From assembly GCA_007753915.1 (NCBI GenBank), contig CP036352.1, positions 2,418,001-2,482,000 of the forward strand: DNA of 64,000 nt, given 5' to 3'. Origin of the DNA: Phycisphaerae bacterium RAS2 (GTDB taxonomy: Bacteria; Planctomycetota; Phycisphaerae; UBA1845; UTPLA1). The position numbers and the translations under genes are program-made. The notes below the pieces were generated by a model that was not told the origin of the DNA, did no database searches, and worked only from the letters and a program-made list of their open reading frames with translations. Shown one piece after another: positions 44,837 through 53,551 of the stretch (the first letter of the stretch is position 1; each line of letters begins with the position of its first letter).

Positions 44837-46510
44837 TTAGGATGTCGGCTGGTGTGGCCGGCCCGTTGCGGGGTTGAGCGGAAGCGAAGGGCTGCCGCCG
44901 GGGACAACGCCCGATCCGGAACCGACCCCCGGTGCGCCGTGAAAGACCGGCATACCGCCCAGGGGCAGCGTCATTCCCATCACAGAATGCGAGGGCAATT
45001 GAGCCGTCGGGATCGCCTGGAGCGCGATTTGACGGAGCGCCGCTTCCGCGGGGGCGAAATCGCGATCTTCCTGTTCGCGGACCGCATCGCAACCGGCCGC
45101 CAGGTGCTGCATCAGTCGCCAGAATCGAACCCAGATTCGTTCGGCAGCCGCGGCGTCGCACGCCACGTCGTATGCGGCACGAAGACCGGACAAGGCGACG
45201 TGGGCCGGCATTCGCGCTTCACCATTCGATTCAATCCAACGGTAATCCGCATCGCTCGAGCTCGACGCTTGTGACGCGAGCAGCCATTCACGCACACGCT
45301 GGCAGCGCTGTGCGTCGTTCGCCAGGAACGGCTCGACGACATCCACAAGCCGCGCCGATCCCAGCGCCGTCATGGGCGAAAAGGCTGCAATCTGCGCGAC
45401 GGCGCGGCAGTCCATCGTCCAGCGGCCCCACGCAGCACCAAGCGACGCACCGTAACGCTCAAAATCGCCAAACGTCTGACGAAGCGACCGCTCCCAGTGG
45501 TTCGCGGCATCCGCGAAGTTCAGCAGGTGCAAAGTCTGAATCATGACTTGCCACCGAATCAGCGGCGGCGGCGCGAACGATGCCGGCGAGACCGTTGCAA
45601 CCGTCGCGGGCGAGGCGCCCCATTGTTCGACTGTTCCGCTCAAGTAGGCCGGTCCAAGCTTGATCGTGGCGAACACATCGGCGAAAACGCAATGGCTCCA
45701 TCGCGCCCAAATCGGCGACGAGCTCGGCCATGCCGCGGCAGTCGATGCTCCGCCCCCCCCGATCGCTGCAAATCTCGATTCGATTTCGTACGTCAGATTG
45801 AGATCACTCTCAATGCATCGCCCCGCCTCGTGAGCGAGGTCCACCAGGTTCCACGGCTCGGCCAATCGCCGGCGGGGAACCGCGACCAGGGACAACGGCA
45901 GCTGGCGGCCGCAGCAGGATGCGGCCACCGCGTGCTGACGCCAGGAGTGAATGCTTTCGGCGTCGTCGGTGACATAGGCGAGCGGCGAGCGCGAGAGCGC
46001 CTCGCGCGGAATCAACCCGCGCTGATGCGCCGCCTTGACCGCCGGCAGATAGAGGCTGCGCAGGATGGCATCGATCGCGCAGAGCTTTTGGTGATACTCG
46101 TGGCTGGCGTGCTGCGCAAGGCAACGGAAGAAGAAGCCGAGCGTTTCTTCGTTCGGTTCGACCACGCGGTACTCGATGTCCGAGAGTACGGCCACGCACT
46201 CCTGGCCGAGCCCCTGTTCCAGCAGCGCGGCTGCGTGATCCAATCGCGCGCGAATTTGCTCAAGGACAAAGTCGTACCACTTCGTTACCGTCTGAATCTG
46301 CGCGGAGACCGGCCGCAGCCGCGACCGCGACAATTCCAGGTCAGCCTGAAAGGCCGACTCCTCGGCCGGCGTCATCCGACCGAGGAGCGGCGTCTTCCAG
46401 TCATGGGGCACATGGTCGTTGTAAAGCGCCCAGCGCCGGAGGCAGGTTTGCAGTTCCACCGCCCTGCACCGCAGGCTGCTCATTCGTTGCCGAATCAGGT
46501 TCATCGCCAT
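44837..46510 (-). CDS. Unknown protein with degenerate metallopeptidase-like core
   Basis: A 557-residue soluble protein. Residues 206-300 recall planctomycete zinc peptidases whose core reads HExxH ... E-V-F-A-D ... GPA. Here the zinc helix is H227-E-A-G-R231, with the second histidine replaced by Arg, and the third-ligand position is C274 in HCVFADVFATIKLGPAYLS. So the fold may be kept without a normal zinc site. The N-terminal 160 residues are helical, and the C-terminal 50 are Gly/Pro/Ser rich and probably disordered. AAGGA precedes ATG 46510. It follows the uncharged protein gene by 63 bases on the same strand. Confidence 0.6.
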   Translation of the reverse strand: MAMNLIRQRMSSLRCRAVELQTCLRRWALYNDHVPHDWKTPLLGRMTPAEESAFQADLELSRSRLRPVSAQIQTVTKWYDFVLEQIRARLDHAAALLEQGLGQECVAVLSDIEYRVVEPNEETLGFFFRCLAQHASHEYHQKLCAIDAILRSLYLPAVKAAHQRGLIPREALSRSPLAYVTDDAESIHSWRQHAVAASCCGRQLPLSLVAVPRRRLAEPWNLVDLAHEAGRCIESDLNLTYEIESRFAAIGGGGASTAAAWPSSSPIWARWSHCVFADVFATIKLGPAYLSGTVEQWGASPATVATVSPASFAPPPLIRWQVMIQTLHLLNFADAANHWERSLRQTFGDFERYGASLGAAWGRWTMDCRAVAQIAAFSPMTALGSARLVDVVEPFLANDAQRCQRVREWLLASQASSSSDADYRWIESNGEARMPAHVALSGLRAAYDVACDAAAAERIWVRFWRLMQHLAAGCDAVREQEDRDFAPAEAALRQIALQAIPTAQLPSHSVMGMTLPLGGMPVFHGAPGVGSGSGVVPGGSPSLPLNPATGRPHQPTS

Positions 46511-46573
46511 CGTCCTTCCTGGGATTCACCCCAACGCATGGACCCCTTCATCATCAAGCAATCGTCCGCGCGA

Positions 46574-47671
46574 TCAGTTGCAGCATGTCGGCGAATAGGC
46601 CGACGGTGTCGTGCAATAACCGCTGTTGATGAACGGCGTCGTGTTCCAGCCGGCGAACGTGTTCATGGAGTGGCCGAACACGCTCGGAGTCCGATTGAAC
46701 AGCCACGGCGTGTTCACCACGTTGTTCCACGGAGTCGGAACCGGGTTCGTGCCGTACGCCGCCGCCAGATTCCAGGCGGGGTTAAACGTTCCGAAGGAAA
46801 CACCCGGATTGAAAGCGTTGACCGGAAACCCGTTGTAGCTGTTCCAGTTGTTCAGCCACGGGTTGCCGACGGTGTTGAAGCTCGGATTCACGAACGACGT
46901 CGGCGTGCCGACGTTCGACGCGAAGAAGGGGTTGACGGTGCTGAAGTTCGCCGCGCCGAACGTGTTGAACGGCGTCGCGAGGTTCGGGATGGTGTTGTGG
47001 AAGTTGTTGGGAAAGCAAAAGGGATTGGGTTGGCCTCCCCACAACCCGACCGGCGAAGAGAACATGTGGGGAATGGTGTTCACGTACGGGAAGCCCGCCT
47101 GGGTGAAACCGTTGAAGCCGATCGCCGGGTTAAACGTCGGGATCACGCTGGAGAACGGATGGCTGACCCAGTTCGGCGTGTTGACGTACGGGTTGAACGC
47201 GTACGGGCTGGTGATCGGCGTGTTGAAGCCGAACGTATTCGGCGTGCCGAAGGCGGGGATCCCGAAGCCGTTCACACCCATCCCGAACGTGTTGATGGGA
47301 GCGGTGACATACGGATTGACGGTCGGGACTTGGCCGTAGCCCGTGAACGAATTCACGTTGCAGCCCCACGGCGTGTTGACGATCGGAGTCGGATAGTACG
47401 ACGGGATGCCGAACGTCGTCGGCGTGTTGCAGACGTAGGGATTGACGCCGATGGTTCCAAACGTGGGGTTGTACACACCGGTCGTCTGAACGGGAATCTG
47501 TCCGATCGGGTTGAACGCCGTGGGCGTGCCGTAGTTCACGCCGGGAATGCCGGTCGTGGGGATCGCGCCGACGTTGTTCTCGGGGATCCGCGACTGGCCG
47601 TTCATGCCGGGGGCCTGGCCCTCCAGCGTGGCGGTGCCGCCCTGAAATCCATAAGGCTGAAACATAGACAT
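46574..47671 (-). CDS. Low-complexity Asn/Pro/Phe/Gly/Thr-rich protein almost free of charge
   Basis: A 365-residue protein with only four charged residues (E17, R28, E31 and one Arg near 324), no Lys and no Asp. It is built of irregular repeats of VNTP, NPF/NPY, FNT, GTP and FG units. Cysteines are scattered, with CC two residues from the C-terminus. No signal peptide or membrane span is evident. AGGAG lies just before ATG 47671. Composition resembles silk-like, prion-like or FG-repeat phase-separating proteins, or spore/coat structural proteins; no homologous family is recognised. It is upstream of, and likely cotranscribed with, the degenerate-metallopeptidase gene. Confidence 0.75.
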   Translation of the reverse strand: MSMFQPYGFQGGTATLEGQAPGMNGQSRIPENNVGAIPTTGIPGVNYGTPTAFNPIGQIPVQTTGVYNPTFGTIGVNPYVCNTPTTFGIPSYYPTPIVNTPWGCNVNSFTGYGQVPTVNPYVTAPINTFGMGVNGFGIPAFGTPNTFGFNTPITSPYAFNPYVNTPNWVSHPFSSVIPTFNPAIGFNGFTQAGFPYVNTIPHMFSSPVGLWGGQPNPFCFPNNFHNTIPNLATPFNTFGAANFSTVNPFFASNVGTPTSFVNPSFNTVGNPWLNNWNSYNGFPVNAFNPGVSFGTFNPAWNLAAAYGTNPVPTPWNNVVNTPWLFNRTPSVFGHSMNTFAGWNTTPFINSGYCTTPSAYSPTCCN

Positions 47672-48328
47672 TCTTCTCCTTGCCCGCAGGCAAAAGCGGT
47701 GCGGCGGGGCTGGCGTTGTCGGTCCTTCCGATTCGACCCGGTGACCGCCCCGGGTCTCAACACAGCCGCGCCCGATTCTCTGTGAAGGCCGGATTCCTTT
47801 TTCCGCCGCGCTCGCCGGCGAGTGCCGACTCAACGCAAAGCGATCTAATAGGTTGTCCGTCCGCCATTTATCGACGGTGATGACCGGCCGCCATGTGCGA
47901 ATGCACAGTCGCTTGAATAAGAATTCATTCGCGCAAATGGAGCCGTGAGAGGCGTCACAACCCCCTAGTCCGTAGGATGACGCCAACCCGTCACGGCAAT
48001 ACTGAAATGACGGCTTCCGGGCTTCGACCAATCGCCATACAGCCCGCCCGATACCCCAAATGCCGGATGAAACTACTTGACGTCGACCGATTCGGCACAA
48101 GATCGCCGCCGATTCCATCGAAGGGCCGGCCGGGCCGCGCAGTTTCGGCGCATGCCGTCCGCGACGCCGCCGCGATTCTTAGTACTGGAAATGCGGCATC
48201 CTGCCGATGCCAAAACGAACCGCATTATCAGTGCGATTATCCCTGCTGCTGCCCGCTCGGCCCGCATTCGGAGGCCGCCCTCCCCCGTCCGGGCTGAATT
48301 CCGGCTGCAAAGTCACTAGAATGCGCCC
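47672..48328. other. Divergent intergenic region, about 650 bases
   Basis: No supported gene. It should hold promoters for the leftward low-complexity gene and the rightward LON-domain gene. A perfect 12-bp palindrome CTCGCCGGCGAG lies at 47811-47822. Frames running through the region lack ribosome binding sites and recognisable sequence. Confidence 0.5.
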
Positions 48329-49042
48329 ATGGGTGAAGTGACGAACGGGACGGGTTCCGGGGTCGATCTTGGGCGATGGATTCCCATCTTCCCCCTGCCC
48401 AGCACTGTGCTGCTCCCCCGAGTGGTCCTCCCACTGCATATCTTCGAGACGCGCTATCGGCGGATGATGAAAGATGCCCTTGCCGATCAACGTGCCCTTT
48501 GCGTTGCGCTTCTGATGCCCGGGTACGAAGCAAAGTACCACACCCTGGAGGCCGCCATTCAGCCGGTTGTCGGAGTCGGTCGCATCCTGAAATCTGAAAA
48601 GACGGACGACGGTCGCTACTACTTCCTGCTCCAGGGCGCTTCGCGCGCACGCTTGTTGGACGAGGATCGGAGCGGCCCCTATCGCCGGGGGTTGCTGGAA
48701 CCGTTGGTGCCGCGCCCGCTGACCTGTGAGGATGAATGTGCGCTGCGACAGGAGATCCGAACGCTGCTCGCCGCGCCGCCGCTGGCAGAAATCGCCCAGC
48801 AATCACAATGGATGTCTTTATTCAAATGCAATGACCTGACCCTTTCCGATGTCCTCGATGTGCTCGCCTCGTCGCTGCTGACCTGTCCCGATGAAAAGCA
48901 GGCGTTTCTCTCCGAACCGTGTGTCCTCCGCCGTGCGGGCGTGATACGCGATGTCCTCCGGCTGCTTTCCAGCGAGCTGATGGTCGCCAACGCGCGCTGC
49001 ACCAAGCCGCGCTCCTGGCCGCCAAAGTGTTGCGATAATTAG
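48329..49042 (+). CDS. LON N-terminal (substrate-binding) domain protein
   Basis: A 237-residue stand-alone LON substrate-binding domain. The opening IPIFPLPSTVLLPRVVLPLHIFETRYRRM is the family hallmark, followed by IQPVVGVGRILKSEKTDDGRYYFLLQGASRARLL. There is no AAA+ or protease domain, so this is not Lon protease itself. Such proteins are widespread and poorly characterised, possibly protein-quality adaptors. It stands alone, divergent from the low-complexity gene. Confidence 0.9.
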   Translation: MGEVTNGTGSGVDLGRWIPIFPLPSTVLLPRVVLPLHIFETRYRRMMKDALADQRALCVALLMPGYEAKYHTLEAAIQPVVGVGRILKSEKTDDGRYYFLLQGASRARLLDEDRSGPYRRGLLEPLVPRPLTCEDECALRQEIRTLLAAPPLAEIAQQSQWMSLFKCNDLTLSDVLDVLASSLLTCPDEKQAFLSEPCVLRRAGVIRDVLRLLSSELMVANARCTKPRSWPPKCCDN

Positions 49043-49275
49043 CCCTGGTGTGATTCCATCATTGGTAGCAACACAGGCGCCAGTCCTTCATCAAGCATCT
49101 GATTCACCGAGTGGCTTTGCGATTGCGGCGGCCATGGATCGCCAACGTTCCGCTTGCTGGATTGCCCCTGCTCACGAGTGCCGGGCGGCTGGGGGCTGGC
49201 AGACGCGGTGCGAGGCGGGTAGGATGGGTCGTGTCGGGTTCGGCAGTGTGCCGCGGCTCGACGGGAGGATGCAAC

Positions 49276-49470
49276 GTGCGCAAACGGATTTCGCCGTGGA
49301 AGATCGCCCGATGGAGCGGGATCGGTTCGGCCTTGGCACTCTACCAGGTCGGCTGCCTGCCGGATGGTTCCTTCGCGCAAGTGACGGCGGAGAACGTCAT
49401 CCTCACCTTTGCCGTCGGGATCACCTCGATCACATCCATCTTGTTCAACAATCTCTTTGGCCTCTTTTGA
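49276..49470 (+). CDS. Tiny lipoprotein-like protein with GCLPD motif
   Basis: A 64-residue protein starting GTG 49276 behind a GGGAGG site. An Arg/Lys-rich n-region is followed by a short hydrophobic stretch and the sequence LYQVGCLPDG, then a hydrophobic C-terminal tail (ILTFAVGITSITSILFNNLF). The VGC could be a weak lipobox. The next gene has the same plan (basic start, GTGCFPDP, hydrophobic tail ending in NIF), so they are likely related. Proteins of this type occur in planctomycetes but have no known function. A longer in-frame start at 49111 lacks a comparable site. Confidence 0.6.
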   Translation: MRKRISPWKIARWSGIGSALALYQVGCLPDGSFAQVTAENVILTFAVGITSITSILFNNLFGLF

Positions 49471-49482
49471 TGGAGCCAGACC

Positions 49483-49719
49483 ATGCGCCGGAGTCATCGA
49501 ACGGATTCGAATCCTCGCGTTGAACGATCCACCGCCGCGATCCGCTGGCATCGCCGCGCGCGCAGGCTGCTGCTGGCCGCGGCCGCCCTGCCGCTGCTGC
49601 AAGGCACGGGTTGCTTTCCCGACCCGATCGGCGCGCTGAACTTCCAGCTTCAGCAGCTCGTCAACACGACGCTCATCGACTGGGTCAGCGTCATCGTCGC
49701 CAACATCTTCCGGCTGTAG
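49483..49719 (+). CDS. Tiny lipoprotein-like protein with GCFPD motif
   Basis: A 78-residue protein starting 12 bases after the previous stop. The N-terminal 30 residues are strongly basic, then LLLAAAALPLLQGTGCFPDP, a possible lipobox or signal end at TGC, then an amphipathic tail (LQQLVNTTLIDWVSVIVANIF). Its resemblance to the preceding gene suggests tandem duplication. The mature region after Cys would be only about 35 residues, so it may be a membrane-associated peptide or regulatory subunit. It is unrelated to the following peptidase T. Confidence 0.6.
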   Translation: MRRSHRTDSNPRVERSTAAIRWHRRARRLLLAAAALPLLQGTGCFPDPIGALNFQLQQLVNTTLIDWVSVIVANIFRL

Positions 49720-49805
49720 AATGGCCTGCCCCTGCGGCGGAGGCCGGACGTGCGAACGGCTTGAATGGGTTCCGACGGGTCGCCGCGAACCGGGAGGTGC
49801 GAACG

Positions 49806-51035
49806 ATGGACACGCTGCTTGATCGCTTTCTTCGATACGTCAAAGTCGAATCGACCGCCGCGGAAGATTCCAAGACTTATCCCAGCACGCCCGGACAGCT
49901 TGAGATGGGCAAGCTGCTGGCGAGCGAGCTGCGCGATCTGAAGATCGCTGACGCAGCGCAGGATGAACACGGCATCGTGATGGGGACGGTGCCGGGGAAC
50001 GTGCCCGGCGCACCGACGATCTGCTGGTGTTCGCACGTCGATACCTCACCGGAGTTCACGGCGAAGGACGTCAAGCCGCAGATAATCAAGAACTACGACG
50101 GCAAAGATATCACGCTGCCTGGCGACAAGTCGCGCGTCATCAAAGTCGCCGAGTGCGACGCGCTCAAGCATCTCAAGGGCAAGACGCTTATCACCACCGA
50201 CGGGACGACCCTGCTGGGGGCCGACGACAAGGCCGGCGTGGCGGTCATCATGACGGCTGCGGCGCACCTGATCGCGCACCCCGAGTTGAAGCACGGACCG
50301 ATCCGCGTCGTGTTCACCTGCGACGAGGAGATTGGGCACGGCACGGACAAGCTTGATCTCAAGAAGATCGGCGCGCATGTCGCCTACACCCTCGACGGCG
50401 AGGACGAGGGCAACATCGAGAACGAGACGTGGTCGGCCGACCTGGCGACGGTGACGATCACGGGCAAGAACATTCACCCCGGCTTCGCCAAAGGGCGGAT
50501 GATCAACGCGATTCGACTGGCGGCGGAGTTCATCGCGCAGATTCCGATGGACATGGCCCCGGAGACGACGGAAGGCCGCGTTGGATTTTTGCATCCGTAT
50601 GTATTGGACGGCGGCGTACCCGAAGTGCGGCTGAAGGTGCTGCTGCGGAGTTTCGTGACGGCCGAGTTAAAGCAGCAGGCGGATCGGCTTCGCGCGATCG
50701 CCGATGCGGTGATGAAGAAGCATCCGGGCTGCGCGATCAAGATCGAGCAGACCGAGCAATACCGCAACATGCTGGAGTATCTGGCCAAGGAACCGCGTGC
50801 GACGAAGCTGGCCGAGCAGGCGATGAAGAACGCCGGCCTGACGCCGAAATACCAGTCGATCCGCGGTGGGACGGACGGCTCGAAGTTGAGCGAGAAAGGC
50901 CTGCCGACGCCGAACCTGTCGGTCGGCATGCACAATTTTCACTCGCCGCTGGAGTTCGCGTGCCTCGAGCAGATGGAAAGCTCGGTTAAGGTGCTGGTGG
51001 AGCTGGCGCAGCTATGGGGGAAGGAGAAAGTCTAG
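49806..51035 (+). CDS. pepT: Peptidase T (tripeptidase)
   Basis: Dinuclear-zinc aminotripeptidase of the M20 family, cytoplasmic. All ligands are present: His in CWCSHVDTSPE, the bridging Asp in TTLLGADDKAGVAV, Glu-Glu in VFTCDEEIGHG, Asp in YTLDGEDEG, and the last His in MHNFHSPLE. The 409-residue length is normal. ATG at 49806 follows GGGAGG. It precedes an OPT peptide transporter and two POT transporters, forming a peptide uptake and degradation group. Confidence is high. Confidence 0.97.
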   Translation: MDTLLDRFLRYVKVESTAAEDSKTYPSTPGQLEMGKLLASELRDLKIADAAQDEHGIVMGTVPGNVPGAPTICWCSHVDTSPEFTAKDVKPQIIKNYDGKDITLPGDKSRVIKVAECDALKHLKGKTLITTDGTTLLGADDKAGVAVIMTAAAHLIAHPELKHGPIRVVFTCDEEIGHGTDKLDLKKIGAHVAYTLDGEDEGNIENETWSADLATVTITGKNIHPGFAKGRMINAIRLAAEFIAQIPMDMAPETTEGRVGFLHPYVLDGGVPEVRLKVLLRSFVTAELKQQADRLRAIADAVMKKHPGCAIKIEQTEQYRNMLEYLAKEPRATKLAEQAMKNAGLTPKYQSIRGGTDGSKLSEKGLPTPNLSVGMHNFHSPLEFACLEQMESSVKVLVELAQLWGKEKV

Positions 51036-51057
51036 GTCAATGAAGAACGGAGAATTG

Positions 51058-51193
51058 AGAATGTAGAAAGCCGGCGCGATTTCGAAGGGCGTACCGCGTT
51101 CAAGCCATTTCCCTCAAGGGGAGAGTGTTAGCGCGTGGCCCTTGGCTCTTTGGCCGGCCCTCGGCTCATTCGAGGAAGTGCGTTTCTACATTC
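51058..51193. repeat. Inverted GAATGTAGAAA / TTTCTACATTC pair
   Basis: GAATGTAGAAA at about 51058-51068 and TTTCTACATTC at about 51183-51193 are exact reverse complements about 115 bases apart in the gap before the OPT gene. The flanks (GGAGAATTGAGAATG and CATTCTGCATTCC) are partly complementary too. Confidence 0.5.
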
Positions 51194-51265
51194 CCCATTC
51201 TGCATTCCACATTTTCTGTTCCGTCGCCTACTTGGCAGATCCGCATCCCTTCCCGGAACCCATTC

Positions 51266-53440
51266 ATGTCCGACCCAAATGTCGTCGCAACGCACCTTCC
51301 AGAGAATGCCTACCGCGAGTTGAAGCCCGGCGAGACGTACACGCCGATGGTCCCGGCTTCGGTGACCGTCCCCGAGATCACCGGGCGCTCGATCGCCTTC
51401 GGCATCATCATGAACGTCATCTTCTCGATGGCGGCGACGTACCTCGCGCTGAAGGTCGGCCAAGGCATCGAGACGGCGATTCCGATTTCGATCCTGTCGG
51501 TCGGGCTGGCCGGTGTATTGGCCCGCGCTGGTTTTCGGAAGAGTTCATTGCTGGAAAACGTCAATGTCCTGGCGATCAGTACGACCAGCGGCATCGTCGC
51601 CGGCGGCACGGTTTTCACCATGCCGGCAATTTATCTGTTGAAGCTGAACGAGAACCTGAAACTCACGGATACACAACTGTTTCTTCAGATTTTTTTCGTG
51701 CCGTTTCTGGGCGCGGTCCTCGGGGTCGTATTTCTGGTGCCTTTCCGCGGATATTTCGTGCGTTTGATGCACGGCAAGCTGCCATTTCCTGAAGCCACGG
51801 CGACGAATGAAATTCTTGCCACCGGTGCGGGCGGCGGCGGCGGGCAAGCCTGGGTGCTGATCTACTCTTTCCTGCTGGCCGTTGTCTACAACTTCATCTC
51901 CGTCGCGATGAAGGTGTTCAACGCCGTGTTCACAACAGGTGAAACCACCCTGTCCGTCGGCAAACGCACGATTGAAACATACGCTTTCCCACGACTGGAG
52001 TCGTTCACCAAAAGCGTGAAAGCGGTCTTCTCGCTCGGCACGAGCGCCGCGTTTCTCGGCTTGGGATTCATCATCGGCCTGCGATATGCCACCATCATCT
52101 GCTGCGGTTCGTTCGTTTCGTGTTTTGTCCTGGTGCCGCTCTTTGCCGGCGCCGATCTGTCGCAACTTCAAACGCTGAATCCCGCCATCAAAGGAACTTC
52201 TCCAGAGGCCATCTTCAGCTACATCCCGCGCATCATTGGAATCGGCGGGATTTTTGCCGCAGGCCTTATCTCCATCATCAAGATGAGCAAGATTATCTTC
52301 ACGGCGCTGCGCGAAGCGATCGGCGGTCTGTTGCGATCTCGTGGGGATAGCGCGCACCCTGCTCGAACCGAACATGACATGAGTTACACCACGCTGCTGC
52401 TGCTCCTGCTTGGCACGACGCTTGCGATGTTCCTGTATTTCCGGTTTAGCGTGCTGGCCACCCTCGCAGATGCCACGCGACTTTCTCTTATCGCCACCCT
52501 GCTCGCACTGATTCTATCCTTCCTCTTCACGACGGTTTCGGCCTGGGCGATCGCCATGATCTCCACGACGCCCCTGTCAGGCATGACGGTGACGACGATC
52601 ATCATCACAGCCGCTGCACTGCTGGGCGCGGGTCTTCCCAAAGGGGATGTGGGAATGATGGCTGTGCTGCTGGTCGGCGGCGTTGTCTGTACCGCACTGT
52701 CGATGGCCGCCACTCTCGTGACCGAGTTCAAGATCGGTTACTGGATCGGCGCAACGCCACGAAAGATCCAATGGTCGGCCATTCTCTCCGCGCTGCTCGC
52801 CTCCGCGCTCGTAACAGCCACGATCATGGTACTGGCATACAAACCAGGTTACATAAAGACTGATGTAAATCTTGATCCACTGACCGCGCCACAGGCCAAC
52901 CTCATGAAAAGCACGCTGGAAAGCTTCGTCGGCTCCGGTGGACAGGTTCCCTGGACGCTATACGCGACCGGTGCCGTACTCGCCGTCATCGTCAATTATC
53001 TTGGAATCTCTCCGCTGGCGTTCATGCTGGGCATGTACTTGCCGATGCACATCAATACGCCAATCCTAGTCGGAGCAATTGTCGCCGCGCTGGTCGGCCG
53101 TGGCAACGAAAAAGACCCGCGCACCAAGGCTCGGAAGGATAAAGGTGTGCTTGTCGCATCGGGTCTCATCGCCGGCGCCGCGATCATTGACGTGTTGATC
53201 AATGCCCTCGCTATTTTCGACGAACAAAAGCTTGCGACGAGCGCCTCGCCCCAAGGCCGCGTCATGCCCTGGCTGGACATGCCGCGCCGCTGGTTGGAAA
53301 CGGCAACCTCACCAGAAGATCTGGCCCGCTACACGAATACGCTCGGCCTGGTAGCATTTTTGGTGCTCTGCTTGTTGGTTTACCTGGATTGCCGCCGCGC
53401 AAAACCCGGTGCATCGACCGGTCCGTCGTTGCAGCATTAA
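51266..53440 (+). CDS. OPT-family oligopeptide transporter
   Basis: A 724-residue polytopic membrane transporter with about 14-16 spans. The N-terminal cytoplasmic segment (KPGETYTPMVPASVTVPEIT) and the HGKLPFPEATATNEILATG motif are typical of bacterial OPT proteins, which import oligopeptides or metal chelates by proton symport. ATG 51266 follows a poor site; the longer upstream frame overlaps a repeat and was rejected. Position after pepT supports a peptide substrate. The neighbouring POT transporters on both strands strengthen that view. Confidence 0.9.
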   Translation: MSDPNVVATHLPENAYRELKPGETYTPMVPASVTVPEITGRSIAFGIIMNVIFSMAATYLALKVGQGIETAIPISILSVGLAGVLARAGFRKSSLLENVNVLAISTTSGIVAGGTVFTMPAIYLLKLNENLKLTDTQLFLQIFFVPFLGAVLGVVFLVPFRGYFVRLMHGKLPFPEATATNEILATGAGGGGGQAWVLIYSFLLAVVYNFISVAMKVFNAVFTTGETTLSVGKRTIETYAFPRLESFTKSVKAVFSLGTSAAFLGLGFIIGLRYATIICCGSFVSCFVLVPLFAGADLSQLQTLNPAIKGTSPEAIFSYIPRIIGIGGIFAAGLISIIKMSKIIFTALREAIGGLLRSRGDSAHPARTEHDMSYTTLLLLLLGTTLAMFLYFRFSVLATLADATRLSLIATLLALILSFLFTTVSAWAIAMISTTPLSGMTVTTIIITAAALLGAGLPKGDVGMMAVLLVGGVVCTALSMAATLVTEFKIGYWIGATPRKIQWSAILSALLASALVTATIMVLAYKPGYIKTDVNLDPLTAPQANLMKSTLESFVGSGGQVPWTLYATGAVLAVIVNYLGISPLAFMLGMYLPMHINTPILVGAIVAALVGRGNEKDPRTKARKDKGVLVASGLIAGAAIIDVLINALAIFDEQKLATSASPQGRVMPWLDMPRRWLETATSPEDLARYTNTLGLVAFLVLCLLVYLDCRRAKPGASTGPSLQH

Positions 53441-53457
53441 GCCGTGCCTGAAAACAT

Positions 53458-53494
53458 CCTCTCTCCCTTTAAGAGAGAGAGGCCAGAGGTGAGG
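53458..53494. repeat. Dispersed GAGAG...GGTGAGGG-type repeat
   Basis: CCTCTCTC (53458-53465) pairs with GAGAGAGG (53475-53482), then CCAGAGGTGAGGG follows. This matches the common bacterial intergenic CCTCTCCC...GGGAGAGGGC..GGTGAGGG element in degenerate form. Confidence 0.5.
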
Positions 53495-53551
53495 GTTTGA
53501 TTCTTAATCGCGAGACTCTCCCCGTGTTCAACTCCCTGTTCATTTGGTGAC

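Noticed and set aside
45497-47785. Rightward open frame of 762 codons
   Set aside because: It spans two leftward genes and the gap between them; it stays open because of GC-rich codon bias and the stop-poor antisense of the low-complexity gene.
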